From the NCBI RefSeq assembly GCF_016925615.1, contig NZ_CP070499.1, forward strand, positions 3,472,001 to 3,536,000: a stretch of DNA of 64,000 bases, given 5' to 3'. Position 1 is the first letter of the stretch; every line of letters begins with the position of its first letter. Shown here one piece after another: positions 25,601 to 32,798 of the stretch. The notes beneath the pieces are model-generated. The model was not told the DNA's origin, made no database searches, and saw only the letters and a list, made by a program, of their open reading frames with translations. The translations under genes were made by a program, and so were the position numbers. The stretch comes from Natronosporangium hydrolyticum (GTDB lineage Bacteria > Actinomycetota > Actinomycetes > Mycobacteriales > Micromonosporaceae).

Positions 25601-26796
25601 CGGGGCAGGTCCTTCCAGGCGCGGTCGGTGTCTACTCGGGGTTCCGCCGGCAGCCCCAGCACCCGCTCGGCGATGACGTTCTTCAGGATCTCGGAGGTAC
25701 CGCCTTCGATCGAGTTACCCTTCGCCCGCAGGTAGCGGTAGCCCGGGTTGCGGCCGAGGAAGTCGACCTGATCCGGTCGGCGCATTGTCCAGTCGTCGTA
25801 GCGCAACCCATCGTCGCCGAGCAACTCCAGCTCCAGACTGGAGATTTCCTGGTTGAGCTGGGCGAAGCTGAGCTTGACCGCGGAACCTTCGGGGCCGGGC
25901 TGCCCCGCGGCGAGGGCCTGCCGCAGCCGCTGCGAGGTCAGCCGGGCCGCCTCGGCCCGAACCCACAGCCGCAACAGTGCATCGTGGGCGCCGCTGGTGC
26001 GCAGCTCCGGGCGCTGCCGCCAGGTCTGGGCCAACAGCCCGATCGCCCCGCCCTCCCGGGGTTGGGCGCCACCGCCGATCGAGACCCGCTCGTTCATCAG
26101 GGTGGTACGCGCGACCTGCCACCCCTGCCCGACCTCGCCGAGCCGCTGCTCATCCGGGATGCGGACCTCGGTCAGGAAGACCTCGTTGAATTCGGCCTCG
26201 CCGGTGAGCTGCCGCAGCGGCCGGACCTCGACCCCCGGGGCGGTCAGGTCGCAGATGAAGTAGCTGAGGCCACTGTGCTTCGGCACCGTCGGATCGGTAC
26301 GCGCCAACAGGATGCCCCAGCGGGCCTGGTGTGCGATCGAGGTCCATACCTTCTGCCCGGTGACCAGCCAACCATCGCCGTCCGGCACTGCCCGGGTCGC
26401 CACCGCCGCGAGGTCGGAGCCGGCGCCTGGTTCGCTGAAGAGCTGGCACCACACCTCCTCGCCGGTCCACAGCGGACGGAGGAAGCGTCGTCGTTGGGCG
26501 TCGGTGCCGTGGGCCAGGATGGTCGGCGCGGCCATCCCGAGACCGATACCGATCCGCCGGGGTTGGTTGTCCGGCGCGCCCGCGGCGGTAAACGCCGCGT
26601 CGACCGCCGGTTGCAGGTGCCGCGGGGCGGCCAACCCGCCGAGCCCGGCCGGGTAGTGGACCCACGCCAACCCGGCATCGAAACGCGCGGCGAGGAAGTC
26701 AGCACGCGGTGTCGTCACTGGATCATGCGCGGCCAGGAAGGCCGCCACTCGTTGCTGGACGTCGGCGGCGGTGACCGCGGGTGGATCGGTTGCCAT
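25597..26796 (-). CDS. Acyl-CoA dehydrogenase alpha-like subunit
   Basis: A 399-residue acyl-CoA dehydrogenase. It has the substrate/FAD segments CQLFSEPGAGSDLAAVATRA and GQKVWTSIAHQARWG, and the late IEGGTSEILKNVIAERVLGL that provides the catalytic Glu. It is the first gene of a two-gene operon and overlaps the beta-like gene by 4 bp. It most resembles FadE-type enzymes of steroid or branched-acyl degradation that work as heteromers. The substrate is not predictable. Confidence 0.92.
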   Translation of the reverse strand: MATDPPAVTAADVQQRVAAFLAAHDPVTTPRADFLAARFDAGLAWVHYPAGLGGLAAPRHLQPAVDAAFTAAGAPDNQPRRIGIGLGMAAPTILAHGTDAQRRRFLRPLWTGEEVWCQLFSEPGAGSDLAAVATRAVPDGDGWLVTGQKVWTSIAHQARWGILLARTDPTVPKHSGLSYFICDLTAPGVEVRPLRQLTGEAEFNEVFLTEVRIPDEQRLGEVGQGWQVARTTLMNERVSIGGGAQPREGGAIGLLAQTWRQRPELRTSGAHDALLRLWVRAEAARLTSQRLRQALAAGQPGPEGSAVKLSFAQLNQEISSLELELLGDDGLRYDDWTMRRPDQVDFLGRNPGYRYLRAKGNSIEGGTSEILKNVIAERVLGLPAEPRVDTDRAWKDLPR

Positions 26797-26907
26797 GCGT
26801 AATCTCCCGCCCGGTGAGGAGTGACCGTCAGCCGCATCCTACCGGCGAGTAACCACTTTTGGGGATCCCACAGCACGCGTCGTGCCTGGCCACACCGTAG
26901 ATGTAGT

Positions 26908-26920
26908 TTGTGATTCGCGT
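26908..26920. promoter_or_regulatory. Candidate XRE-type operator (partial) upstream of the methyltransferase
   Basis: TTGTGATTCGCGT matches the first nine bases of the full palindrome at 27825-27837 (TTGTGATTCACAA). It lies 66 bp before the methyltransferase start. The second half is degenerate, so this is a weaker call. Confidence 0.4.
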
Positions 26921-26986
26921 ATCAAGTGTCACACTGCTACGTACCTACACACGGATAGCACGACCCCTCTTGCCTGGAGACACCCT

Positions 26987-27799
26987 ATGACCCACACGAG
27001 CATTCCCGAACGGCCCACCTCCGCGGGAATGTACGACTACTACCTGGGCGGCGCTGCTCACACTCCGATCGACCGAGCGGCGGCTGAGCAGATCGTCCAG
27101 CTGATCCCGGCGGTCCAGGACGGCGCCTGGGCGAACCGGGGGTTCCTCCAGCGGGCGGTCCGGCGCCTCGCCTCGGAGTACGGCATCCGCCAGTTCCTCG
27201 ATCTCGGCTCGGGGCTTCCGACCCAACGCAACACCCACGATGTGGTCGCCGAGTCGGTCCCCGACGGACGGGTGGTCTACGTGGACGTGGACCCGGCGGT
27301 AGTAGCGCAGGCCGCCGACCTGCTCGACGGGGTGCCGACCGCGACCGCCGTCCAGGCCGACGTCCGGGACCCGGCCGCCATCCTCGACCATCCGGAGACC
27401 CGCCGGTTGATCGACTTCTCGCAGCCGGTCGGAGTCTTGCTGGTGGCGGTGCTCCACTTCGTCGACGACGATGACGATCCGTGGGGCCTGGTCGCGCGTT
27501 ACCTCGCCGCCGTACCCGCCGGCTCGTACCTGGCGCTGTCCCACAGCGCGGTCGGCGACCGACTCTCCGACCAGGTGCGCGACCTGAGCGAGCAGGTCTA
27601 CCGGAATACCGCACACCCGCCTACCGATCGGTCCAAGACCGAGATTGAGCAGTTCTTCCGGGGGTTGGCGCTGGTCCCGCCGCATCCCGGAGCGCCGCCT
27701 GCGGTGACCTTCGTGGGGCTCTGGGGGGCGGAGGACCTCCCAGCGGCCGATAGCGACGGTGCCCGGATGGGCTATGCGGGGGTGGCCCGAAAGCCCTGA
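26987..27799 (+). CDS. SAM-dependent methyltransferase, DUF574 type
   Basis: A 270-residue protein of the actinobacterial DUF574/Methyltransf_19 family. Typical segments are the N-terminal R-P-T-S-A-G-M-Y-D-Y-Y-L-G-G, the SAM motif I F-L-D-L-G-S-G-L-P-T, V-Y-V-D-V-D-P and H-F-V-D-D. The ATG at 26987 has GGAGA 6 bp upstream; an earlier in-frame start has none. Members are very numerous in streptomycetes and relatives and often sit beside XRE/DUF397 regulators, as here, but their methyl acceptor is unknown. Confidence 0.9.
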   Translation: MTHTSIPERPTSAGMYDYYLGGAAHTPIDRAAAEQIVQLIPAVQDGAWANRGFLQRAVRRLASEYGIRQFLDLGSGLPTQRNTHDVVAESVPDGRVVYVDVDPAVVAQAADLLDGVPTATAVQADVRDPAAILDHPETRRLIDFSQPVGVLLVAVLHFVDDDDDPWGLVARYLAAVPAGSYLALSHSAVGDRLSDQVRDLSEQVYRNTAHPPTDRSKTEIEQFFRGLALVPPHPGAPPAVTFVGLWGAEDLPAADSDGARMGYAGVARKP

Positions 27800-27824
27800 G
27801 CATGAAATTTGACAGCTGCACGTC

Positions 27825-27837
27825 TTGTGATTCACAA
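27825..27837. promoter_or_regulatory. Candidate operator upstream of the XRE/DUF397 pair
   Basis: TTGTGA-T-TCACAA is a perfect 13-bp palindrome 50 bp before the GTG start of the XRE gene. Related sites are at 26908 and 29142. Confidence 0.6.
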
Positions 27838-27887
27838 CTTAGGAGCCTGTATGCTACTACTAGGGCTCTGCTAAGGGAGGTGAGCCG

Positions 27888-28733
27888 GTGACTGTTGCCT
27901 ACGGCGCCACGGTCGCCAAACGCCGGCTGTCCCGCCGGCTCACCGAGCTGCGGGGCGCCACGACCTTCACCGCCAACCAGGTCTGTGACAAGTTGGGGTG
28001 GGGGCGCGGCAAGCTCGGTCGATTTGAGGGAAACACCTGGAAACGCCCGGAACTCAGCGACATCCGAGATCTGCTGCGTTTCTATCAGGTCAACGACGAG
28101 GAGCGGCGAGAGCTCGAAGAGCTCGCCCGCCGCGCTCGGGCCCGCGACTGGTGGCGCGAGTACGGCGACGTCTTCGGCGACACCGAGTTCCCCGGCTTCG
28201 AGGCGGACGCGACTCGGGTCTGCCTCTACATGCCGCTGGTCTTACCCGGGTTGTTGCAGACCCCCGCCTACACCGAGGCACAGATGAACGTGGCGACCCA
28301 GTCTCCGGACTGGCGCAAACGGACCCTGGAGGCCCGGCAACGCCGCCAGGAGATCCTGGACCGTGACGACGGCACCGCTCCCCGGCTGGAGGTCGTGGTC
28401 ACCGAAGCGTCGCTGCTCTACCAGTGGGGGACCCGGGAGGACCGGCACGCCCTCTTCACGCGACTGATAGAGCTAAGCCAACGCGCCAAGGTGGACCTCC
28501 GGCTGCTGCGGTTCCAGGACGGGCTGCACCCGGGGATGTGCGGCCCGATCAACATCTTCGACTTCCCCGGTGGGGAACCTCAAGCGGTCTTCCTTGAGAC
28601 CGACTTCGCGATTGAGGAGGTGAATGGACTAGCCGAGGTCGGGGCGTACAAAGAGATCTTCAGCCGGATCCGGGACGCGGCGGCAGACCCCGCCACTACC
28701 ACGGCTGAGTTGACCAGATTACGGGAAAACTAG
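27888..28733 (+). CDS. XRE-family regulator with DUF5753 domain
   Basis: A 281-residue helix-turn-helix protein (HTH about 12-65, including FTANQVCDKLGWGRGKLGRF) followed by a DUF5753 domain (about 95-275), which contains L-V-L-P-G-L-L-Q-T-P and E-A-S-L-L-Y-Q. This is the architecture of WhiJ-like actinobacterial regulators, normally encoded beside a small DUF397 protein, as here. GGGAGGTGA precedes the GTG start. It probably binds the palindrome in its own promoter; the DUF397 partner may modulate DNA binding. Confidence 0.94.
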   Translation: MTVAYGATVAKRRLSRRLTELRGATTFTANQVCDKLGWGRGKLGRFEGNTWKRPELSDIRDLLRFYQVNDEERRELEELARRARARDWWREYGDVFGDTEFPGFEADATRVCLYMPLVLPGLLQTPAYTEAQMNVATQSPDWRKRTLEARQRRQEILDRDDGTAPRLEVVVTEASLLYQWGTREDRHALFTRLIELSQRAKVDLRLLRFQDGLHPGMCGPINIFDFPGGEPQAVFLETDFAIEEVNGLAEVGAYKEIFSRIRDAAADPATTTAELTRLREN

Positions 28734-28741
28734 GAGAGAAC

Positions 28742-28945
28742 ATGTTCGACCTGTCTCAAGCAACCTGGCGGAAGTCCACCCGCAGCGGCCAGAACAACGG
28801 GGCCTGCGTTGAGGTGGCCGACAACCTGCCCGGCGTGATCGCGGTCCGGGACAGTAAGTGCCCGGCGATCGGCGCTCACGTCGTGGATCGGCACGACTTC
28901 GCTGCCTTCCTCGCGGACGTGAAGGCGGGCAGCTACGACCTGTAG
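28742..28945 (+). CDS. DUF397 small protein
   Basis: A 67-residue DUF397 protein. Diagnostic segments are A-T-W-R-K-S-T-R-S, N-N-G-A-C-V-E-V-A, V-A-V-R-D-S-K and the late F-x-A-F-L-A-D-V-K. It starts 8 bp after the XRE gene, with GGAGAG before the ATG. DUF397 proteins are partners of XRE-DUF5753 regulators; this pairing is established for whiJ-type loci. A strong hairpin follows. Confidence 0.95.
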   Translation: MFDLSQATWRKSTRSGQNNGACVEVADNLPGVIAVRDSKCPAIGAHVVDRHDFAAFLADVKAGSYDL

Positions 28946-28980
28946 TCAGTCCACTTCCGACTGACGACTGGTGGTAACCG

Positions 28981-29019
28981 CGAAGGTCCCCCGGGGTCAC
29001 GCCCCCCGGGGGACCTTCG
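28981..29019 (+). terminator. Hairpin terminator after the XRE/DUF397 operon
   Basis: Perfect 16-bp arms (CGAAGGTCCCCCGGGG and its complement) with a 7-nt loop, 36 bp after the DUF397 stop. Confidence 0.85.
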
Positions 29020-29141
29020 TGTGTTCGCCCTGTCTCAAGGCTTGACTGGCACTTTACAACGAGTTGCCATGGCAGCACACCCCGTCCCGGGCTGTTAATT
29101 CTCGAACCCGGAGGTTGTCAGCGCCCCGCGAAGGTCGTAAT

Positions 29142-29154
29142 CTGTGTTTCACAG
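29142..29154. promoter_or_regulatory. Candidate operator upstream of the GGDEF operon
   Basis: CTGTGTTTCACAG, extended to TCTGTG-TTT-CACAGA, is a palindrome about 95 bp before the GGDEF start. It matches 10 of 13 positions of the XRE-gene palindrome at 27825, which suggests the same or a related regulator. Confidence 0.5.
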
Positions 29155-29249
29155 ATGCGGAGTCGCGAAAGCGGATGACCAATGTGGTGTTTTCAGCTCC
29201 CACCACGGCGGCACGTCCGCACCAGACCACCCCCGAAGGAGCTTCCGCA

Positions 29250-29981
29250 GTGGAACCCCTCAGCTTCGCCGTCGGCGCCGGCGCGGCCGCTGCAGCCGCC
29301 CTCGGGCTAGGCGCCGGGCTCCGGCTGCACCATCGACTGCAGCGGGTCGAGGGAAACTTGGCGCGCCTACGTAACGAACTCGCTGCCGAGCGTCACGCCG
29401 CCGACCACGACCCGCTCACCGGCCTGCCCAACCGGCGGGCCTTCCAGCGGCGCGGTAGTGCGCTGCTCGCCGACCCCGGTCACCCCGCCACCGCCTGCGC
29501 GGTGATCGACCTCGACTCCTTTAAAGAGGTCAACGACACCCTGGGGCACTCCGCCGGCGATCAGGTGTTGGTCACGCTCGCCGGCCGGCTGGCCCGGCTC
29601 ACCAACGAGCAGGACCTGGTCGCCCGCCTCGGCGGCGACGAGTTCGCGGCGCTGCTCACCGATGGCCGCGGCGGCCCGGCCGACCCAGACCGGCCCGCCG
29701 TCTGCCGCCCGGATCGGTTGGGCGCCCACCTCGCCGACGTGCTCGGCGCGCCGATGGTGGTCAACGGCCGGTGGCTACGGGTCACCGCCGCGGTCGGCGT
29801 GACCCCCGTTCGCCCCGGCGCCGCGCTCAACGACCTGCTACACACCGCGGACCTGGCGATGTATCGACACAAGGCCCGCTCCACCCAGCCCGCCGCCCTG
29901 GTGACATCGCCGGCCCGAGGCATTACCGGCCAACCGGTGACCGCCCCATCCACCCCGCTACTGCAAGCACCGGCGAGGTGA
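29250..29981 (+). CDS. Membrane-anchored GGDEF-domain protein (diguanylate cyclase)
   Basis: A 243-residue protein. One N-terminal hydrophobic segment (about 6-28) and a short coiled linker precede a GGDEF domain (about 55-210). The substrate motif D-H-D-P-L-T-G-L-P-N-R-R-A-F, the metal Asp in VIDLDSFKEVNDTLGHSAGD and an intact active loop L-G-G-D-E-F are all present, so cyclic-di-GMP synthesis is plausible. GTG at 29250 is chosen because GAAGGAG lies 9 bp upstream; an ATG at 29175 lies nearer the palindrome and has no such site. It begins a tight three-gene operon with two unrecognised proteins. Confidence 0.85.
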   Translation: MEPLSFAVGAGAAAAAALGLGAGLRLHHRLQRVEGNLARLRNELAAERHAADHDPLTGLPNRRAFQRRGSALLADPGHPATACAVIDLDSFKEVNDTLGHSAGDQVLVTLAGRLARLTNEQDLVARLGGDEFAALLTDGRGGPADPDRPAVCRPDRLGAHLADVLGAPMVVNGRWLRVTAAVGVTPVRPGAALNDLLHTADLAMYRHKARSTQPAALVTSPARGITGQPVTAPSTPLLQAPAR

Positions 29982-29985
29982 GGTC

Positions 29986-30249
29986 ATGAGCACGACTCCG
30001 GTCCCCCCGTTCGTCCCCGAGGAACGCGACCCCACGCACGTCGAGCCCGCCGTCGGCTACCGATCACGCGAACCGGTCTGGGTCTACCGCCACGGCCAGT
30101 GGCACGCCGGAGCGGTCGAGGGCGCCTCGCCGATCGCGGTGATGGTCACCTACCAGCGGCAAGGTATGCGGGGCACGGTGGTCGACACGGTGCCCGCCGA
30201 GTGCCTGGTCCGCCGGGAGGAAGCACAGCCCGCCGGAGGTGAGCGATGA
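29986..30249 (+). CDS. Small protein of unknown function
   Basis: An 87-residue protein with no family that I recognise. The middle (V-W-V-Y-R-H-G-Q-W-H-A-G-A-V-E) looks like a short SH3-like beta barrel that could bind nucleic acid or peptide; this is a guess from strand pattern. The ATG lies 4 bp after the GGDEF stop with GAGGTGAGG upstream, and its own stop overlaps the next ATG. It is probably co-translated with the diguanylate cyclase. Confidence 0.7.
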   Translation: MSTTPVPPFVPEERDPTHVEPAVGYRSREPVWVYRHGQWHAGAVEGASPIAVMVTYQRQGMRGTVVDTVPAECLVRREEAQPAGGER

Positions 30250-30938
30250 TACTGAAACCCGCGCCGGGCACAACCCGCCAGTTCCCGCTGGTCTGGCCAC
30301 CGTGGCAGCCCCCCGGCGCCGACGGGCTCGCCGCGATCGTCGCCCCCACCGCATCAATCGCCTGGGCGGACGGACTACTCGCTCGGGAAGATGAACGCCT
30401 CGTGGTGTGGGCCCCCACCGGCGCCGAACCCGAATCCCAGGCGCTCGCCCGGCTGCGCTACCCCGGAGTCCGGGCGATGACGCTGGTGCCGGCCCGCAGC
30501 GACCCCCGCTGGGTCCGCCTCGCCCTGGAGTACGCCGTCCACCTCGCCGCCGGTCGTGAGTCCGACGCGCTCAGCAGCGCCTGCCTCACCAGCTGGTCGC
30601 CGCCGGTCACCCCCTCGGGCGTCGTCCGGATCCCGCACCTGGTGACGGTCGCCCGTGACGACGCGGTCACCGACACGGTGGTTTGGGAGCTGACCTCGAC
30701 CGCATCGGCTCAGCACTGGCTCGGTGGTCCACTGCCCGATCAGCACTTCTTCGAGAACCACCTGGACGCGCTGCTGCGGCTACGAGCCGCCGCCCGCCGT
30801 GGGCAGCTCCCGGTCCGGGCCGCCAACGCCGGGTTGGTGGAGCTGCTCGCCGACGCCGAGCTCTCGATTCAACTCGTCTACCAGCACGCCGCCAGATTCC
30901 GCCGGCTCCTCGGCGGCTATCTCAGCGGCCAGAGCTGA
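30246..30938 (+). CDS. Protein of unknown function in the GGDEF operon
   Basis: A 230-residue, mostly soluble protein that I do not recognise. It has no signal peptide or membrane helix, and shows mixed alpha/beta character with conserved-looking Trp and Pro clusters (LVWPPWQPPG). The C-terminal 80 residues are helical and Arg-rich. The start overlaps the preceding stop (ATGA). It converges with a small acidic protein gene and there is almost no gap between them. Confidence 0.72.
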   Translation: MILKPAPGTTRQFPLVWPPWQPPGADGLAAIVAPTASIAWADGLLAREDERLVVWAPTGAEPESQALARLRYPGVRAMTLVPARSDPRWVRLALEYAVHLAAGRESDALSSACLTSWSPPVTPSGVVRIPHLVTVARDDAVTDTVVWELTSTASAQHWLGGPLPDQHFFENHLDALLRLRAAARRGQLPVRAANAGLVELLADAELSIQLVYQHAARFRRLLGGYLSGQS

Positions 30939-30942
30939 CCGC

Positions 30943-31197
30943 TCAGCGCTGGCCCTTCGGCTTCCGTTTCGCCACTCCGCGGGACTCCATCCCGGCGTAG
31001 CCGCTGGGCGCCTCCGGCTCCTTCTCCCCCTCCGGCCCGCCAGCATCCTGGTCGGCGAAGGTCACCTCGCTATGCTCCTCGGCGAAGTCACCCCCGAGCG
31101 GCGGCGGTTCCGCCGCAGGTTCGACCTGTTCCGGCGCCTGCTCCGGGACGTCGTCCTCCGCCGACCTCCCCGAATCATGGTGGTGTGATGTGCTCAT
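30943..31197 (-). CDS. Small acidic, probably disordered protein
   Basis: An 84-residue protein very rich in Glu, Pro and Asp with a basic C-terminus (R-G-V-A-K-R-K-P-K-G-Q-R) and an N-terminal His run. GGGAGG precedes the ATG at 31197, which supports translation. No family recognised. Confidence 0.6.
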   Translation of the reverse strand: MSTSHHHDSGRSAEDDVPEQAPEQVEPAAEPPPLGGDFAEEHSEVTFADQDAGGPEGEKEPEAPSGYAGMESRGVAKRKPKGQR

Positions 31198-31228
31198 GTC
31201 GCCTCCCTCTGGTGTCAGCTGCATTAGT

Positions 31229-32179
31229 TCAGTGGAGCCTCGGCAAGATCTCCTTGGCGTACAGCTCGAAGAACCCTTCGTGGTATGGGCCGCTGTTGGC
31301 CACGTAGACCTCGTCGTACCCGGCATCGGTGTAGGCCTGGATCCGGCGCCGGTGCTCCTCGGGGTCGGGGCCGCAGACGAAGGTGTCACGGACCTGCTCG
31401 GCGGTGACCAACGAGGCCGCCTGCTCCACATGCCGCGGCGTGGCCAGCACCTGGGCGAGTTCACCGGGTAACCCCACGTTCGGCCACAGCCGGTGGGCTA
31501 GCTGGACCGCCTCTTGCTCGTCCGGCGCGTAGCAGGCCTTGAACGACCCTTGCGCCGGCTTCCCGCCGCCACCATGCTCCCGAAACCCAGCCACCGGCTC
31601 GGGCTGTGGCGCCACGCTGATGAACCCGTCGCCGATCCGGCCAGCGAGCTGCACCGCCTTGGGCCCGAAGGCCGACACGTAGACCGGCGGCGGCCGATCC
31701 GGCAGCGTGTAGAGGCGGGCCTGGGAGACGGTGTAATGGCGACCCCGAAAGTTGACCATCCGGCCGGACCACAACTCCCGCATCACCGTGACCGCTTCCT
31801 CCAACATCTCCAACCGGACGCTCGCGCTCGGCCACGCGTCACCGAAGATGAGTTCGTTGAGGGCCTCACCCGAACCCACCCCCAGCACGAACCGGTCTCC
31901 GGTGAGCACCGAACTGGTGGCGGCGGCCTGTGCCAGTACTGCGGGGTGGATCCGCATGGTCGGGCAGGTCACCGCGGTAGTGATCGGCAGCTGGCAGGCC
32001 TGGCTGAGCGCACCGATCATCGACCAGACAAACGGGCTCTCGCCCTGGGTGTCGGTCCAGGGGTGGTAGTGATCCGAGATCCACAGCGCCTCGAAACCGG
32101 CGCGCTCCGCGGCCTGTGCCTGCGCCAGCAACTGCGCCGGCCCGAACTCCTCGGTGGCGAGAAAGTAGCCGATCTTCAT
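31229..32179 (-). CDS. LLM-class F420-dependent oxidoreductase
   Basis: A 316-residue luciferase-like TIM-barrel oxidoreductase resembling the F420-dependent glucose-6-phosphate dehydrogenase group. Supporting segments are G-Y-F-L-A-T-E-E-F-G, A-L-W-I-S-D-H-Y-H-P-W, L-G-V-G-S-G-E-A-L-N-E and F-I-S-V-A-P. Such enzymes use coenzyme F420, which actinomycetes make. The ATG at 32179 has AGGAGG just upstream; a longer frame to 32278 is not supported. The physiological substrate is unknown. Confidence 0.9.
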   Translation of the reverse strand: MKIGYFLATEEFGPAQLLAQAQAAERAGFEALWISDHYHPWTDTQGESPFVWSMIGALSQACQLPITTAVTCPTMRIHPAVLAQAAATSSVLTGDRFVLGVGSGEALNELIFGDAWPSASVRLEMLEEAVTVMRELWSGRMVNFRGRHYTVSQARLYTLPDRPPPVYVSAFGPKAVQLAGRIGDGFISVAPQPEPVAGFREHGGGGKPAQGSFKACYAPDEQEAVQLAHRLWPNVGLPGELAQVLATPRHVEQAASLVTAEQVRDTFVCGPDPEEHRRRIQAYTDAGYDEVYVANSGPYHEGFFELYAKEILPRLH

Positions 32180-32382
32180 GATCCGCCTCCTGCCGATGGG
32201 CCGGGTGCTGGCAGATCTGTTCCCGAGCCAGGCGAGCCGAAACGTGGAACCGCCCACTGCTGCTGTGGCGCGGCTCACCGGCGGAGCCCGATGGTCAGGT
32301 TTGGCCCGCGCAGCGCTCGGGTATTTCTTGGTCAGCGGCCAGCTGGGGGGATGACACGTCAGGCAGCTTGGCCGGGGGGTGC

Positions 32383-32419
32383 CGCTGGTGGGGTGGCTGG
32401 TTCAGCCACCCCACCAGCG
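32383..32419. terminator. Strong perfect hairpin in a gene-free stretch
   Basis: Two 17-bp perfect arms (CGCTGGTGGGGTGGCTG and its complement) around a 3-nt loop, between the LLM gene start and the hydrolase gene end. It is about 380 bp beyond the hydrolase stop, so it may be a second terminator or belong to an unannotated short transcript. The surrounding 32180-32735 stretch holds no gene that I can support. Confidence 0.65.
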
Positions 32420-32572
32420 CTGTACTCGTTCCCGCTGCGGCGTTGGTCAGCTGGTGCCACAGAGGCGCCGGAGAGGACGAAGTCCGCCGGGCCGGCATCG
32501 AGTTAGGTCGCCCGGACCCAGTGCGACCCCTCAGCCCGGTCGAATGTACGCCACTCGACGCGCCCTGTCGGC

Positions 32573-32592
32573 CATAGGTCACCCGACCTATG
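32573..32592. promoter_or_regulatory. Inverted repeat CATAGGTC-N4-GACCTATG
   Basis: A perfect 8-bp inverted repeat with a 4-bp centre in the same gene-free stretch. It could be an operator for the LLM gene, or a small hairpin. No other copy was noticed in the window. Confidence 0.4.
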
Positions 32593-32735
32593 TCGAGCTT
32601 CTACCACCCCACTGCAGGTGTCAATAGTTTGGCGACCCATCGAATTAAGCGAACATTGATGATCGCTGAGATGAGCCGGGCATCCCGGCGGCGGAGCGGC
32701 GACGGGCCACCAACGCCCGTCCGACGACGCAATGC

Positions 32736-32775
32736 GGCGGCCGCGGTCGCTGTGGGCTAAGCGACCGCGGCCGCC
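32736..32775 (-). terminator. Hairpin terminator of the tripeptidyl-aminopeptidase-like gene
   Basis: Perfect 16-bp arms (GGCGGCCGCGGTCGCT and its complement) with an 8-nt loop, 23 bp after the hydrolase stop codon. Confidence 0.8.
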
Positions 32776-32798
32776 GGCTGACCGGCTGGGCGGGCCGG

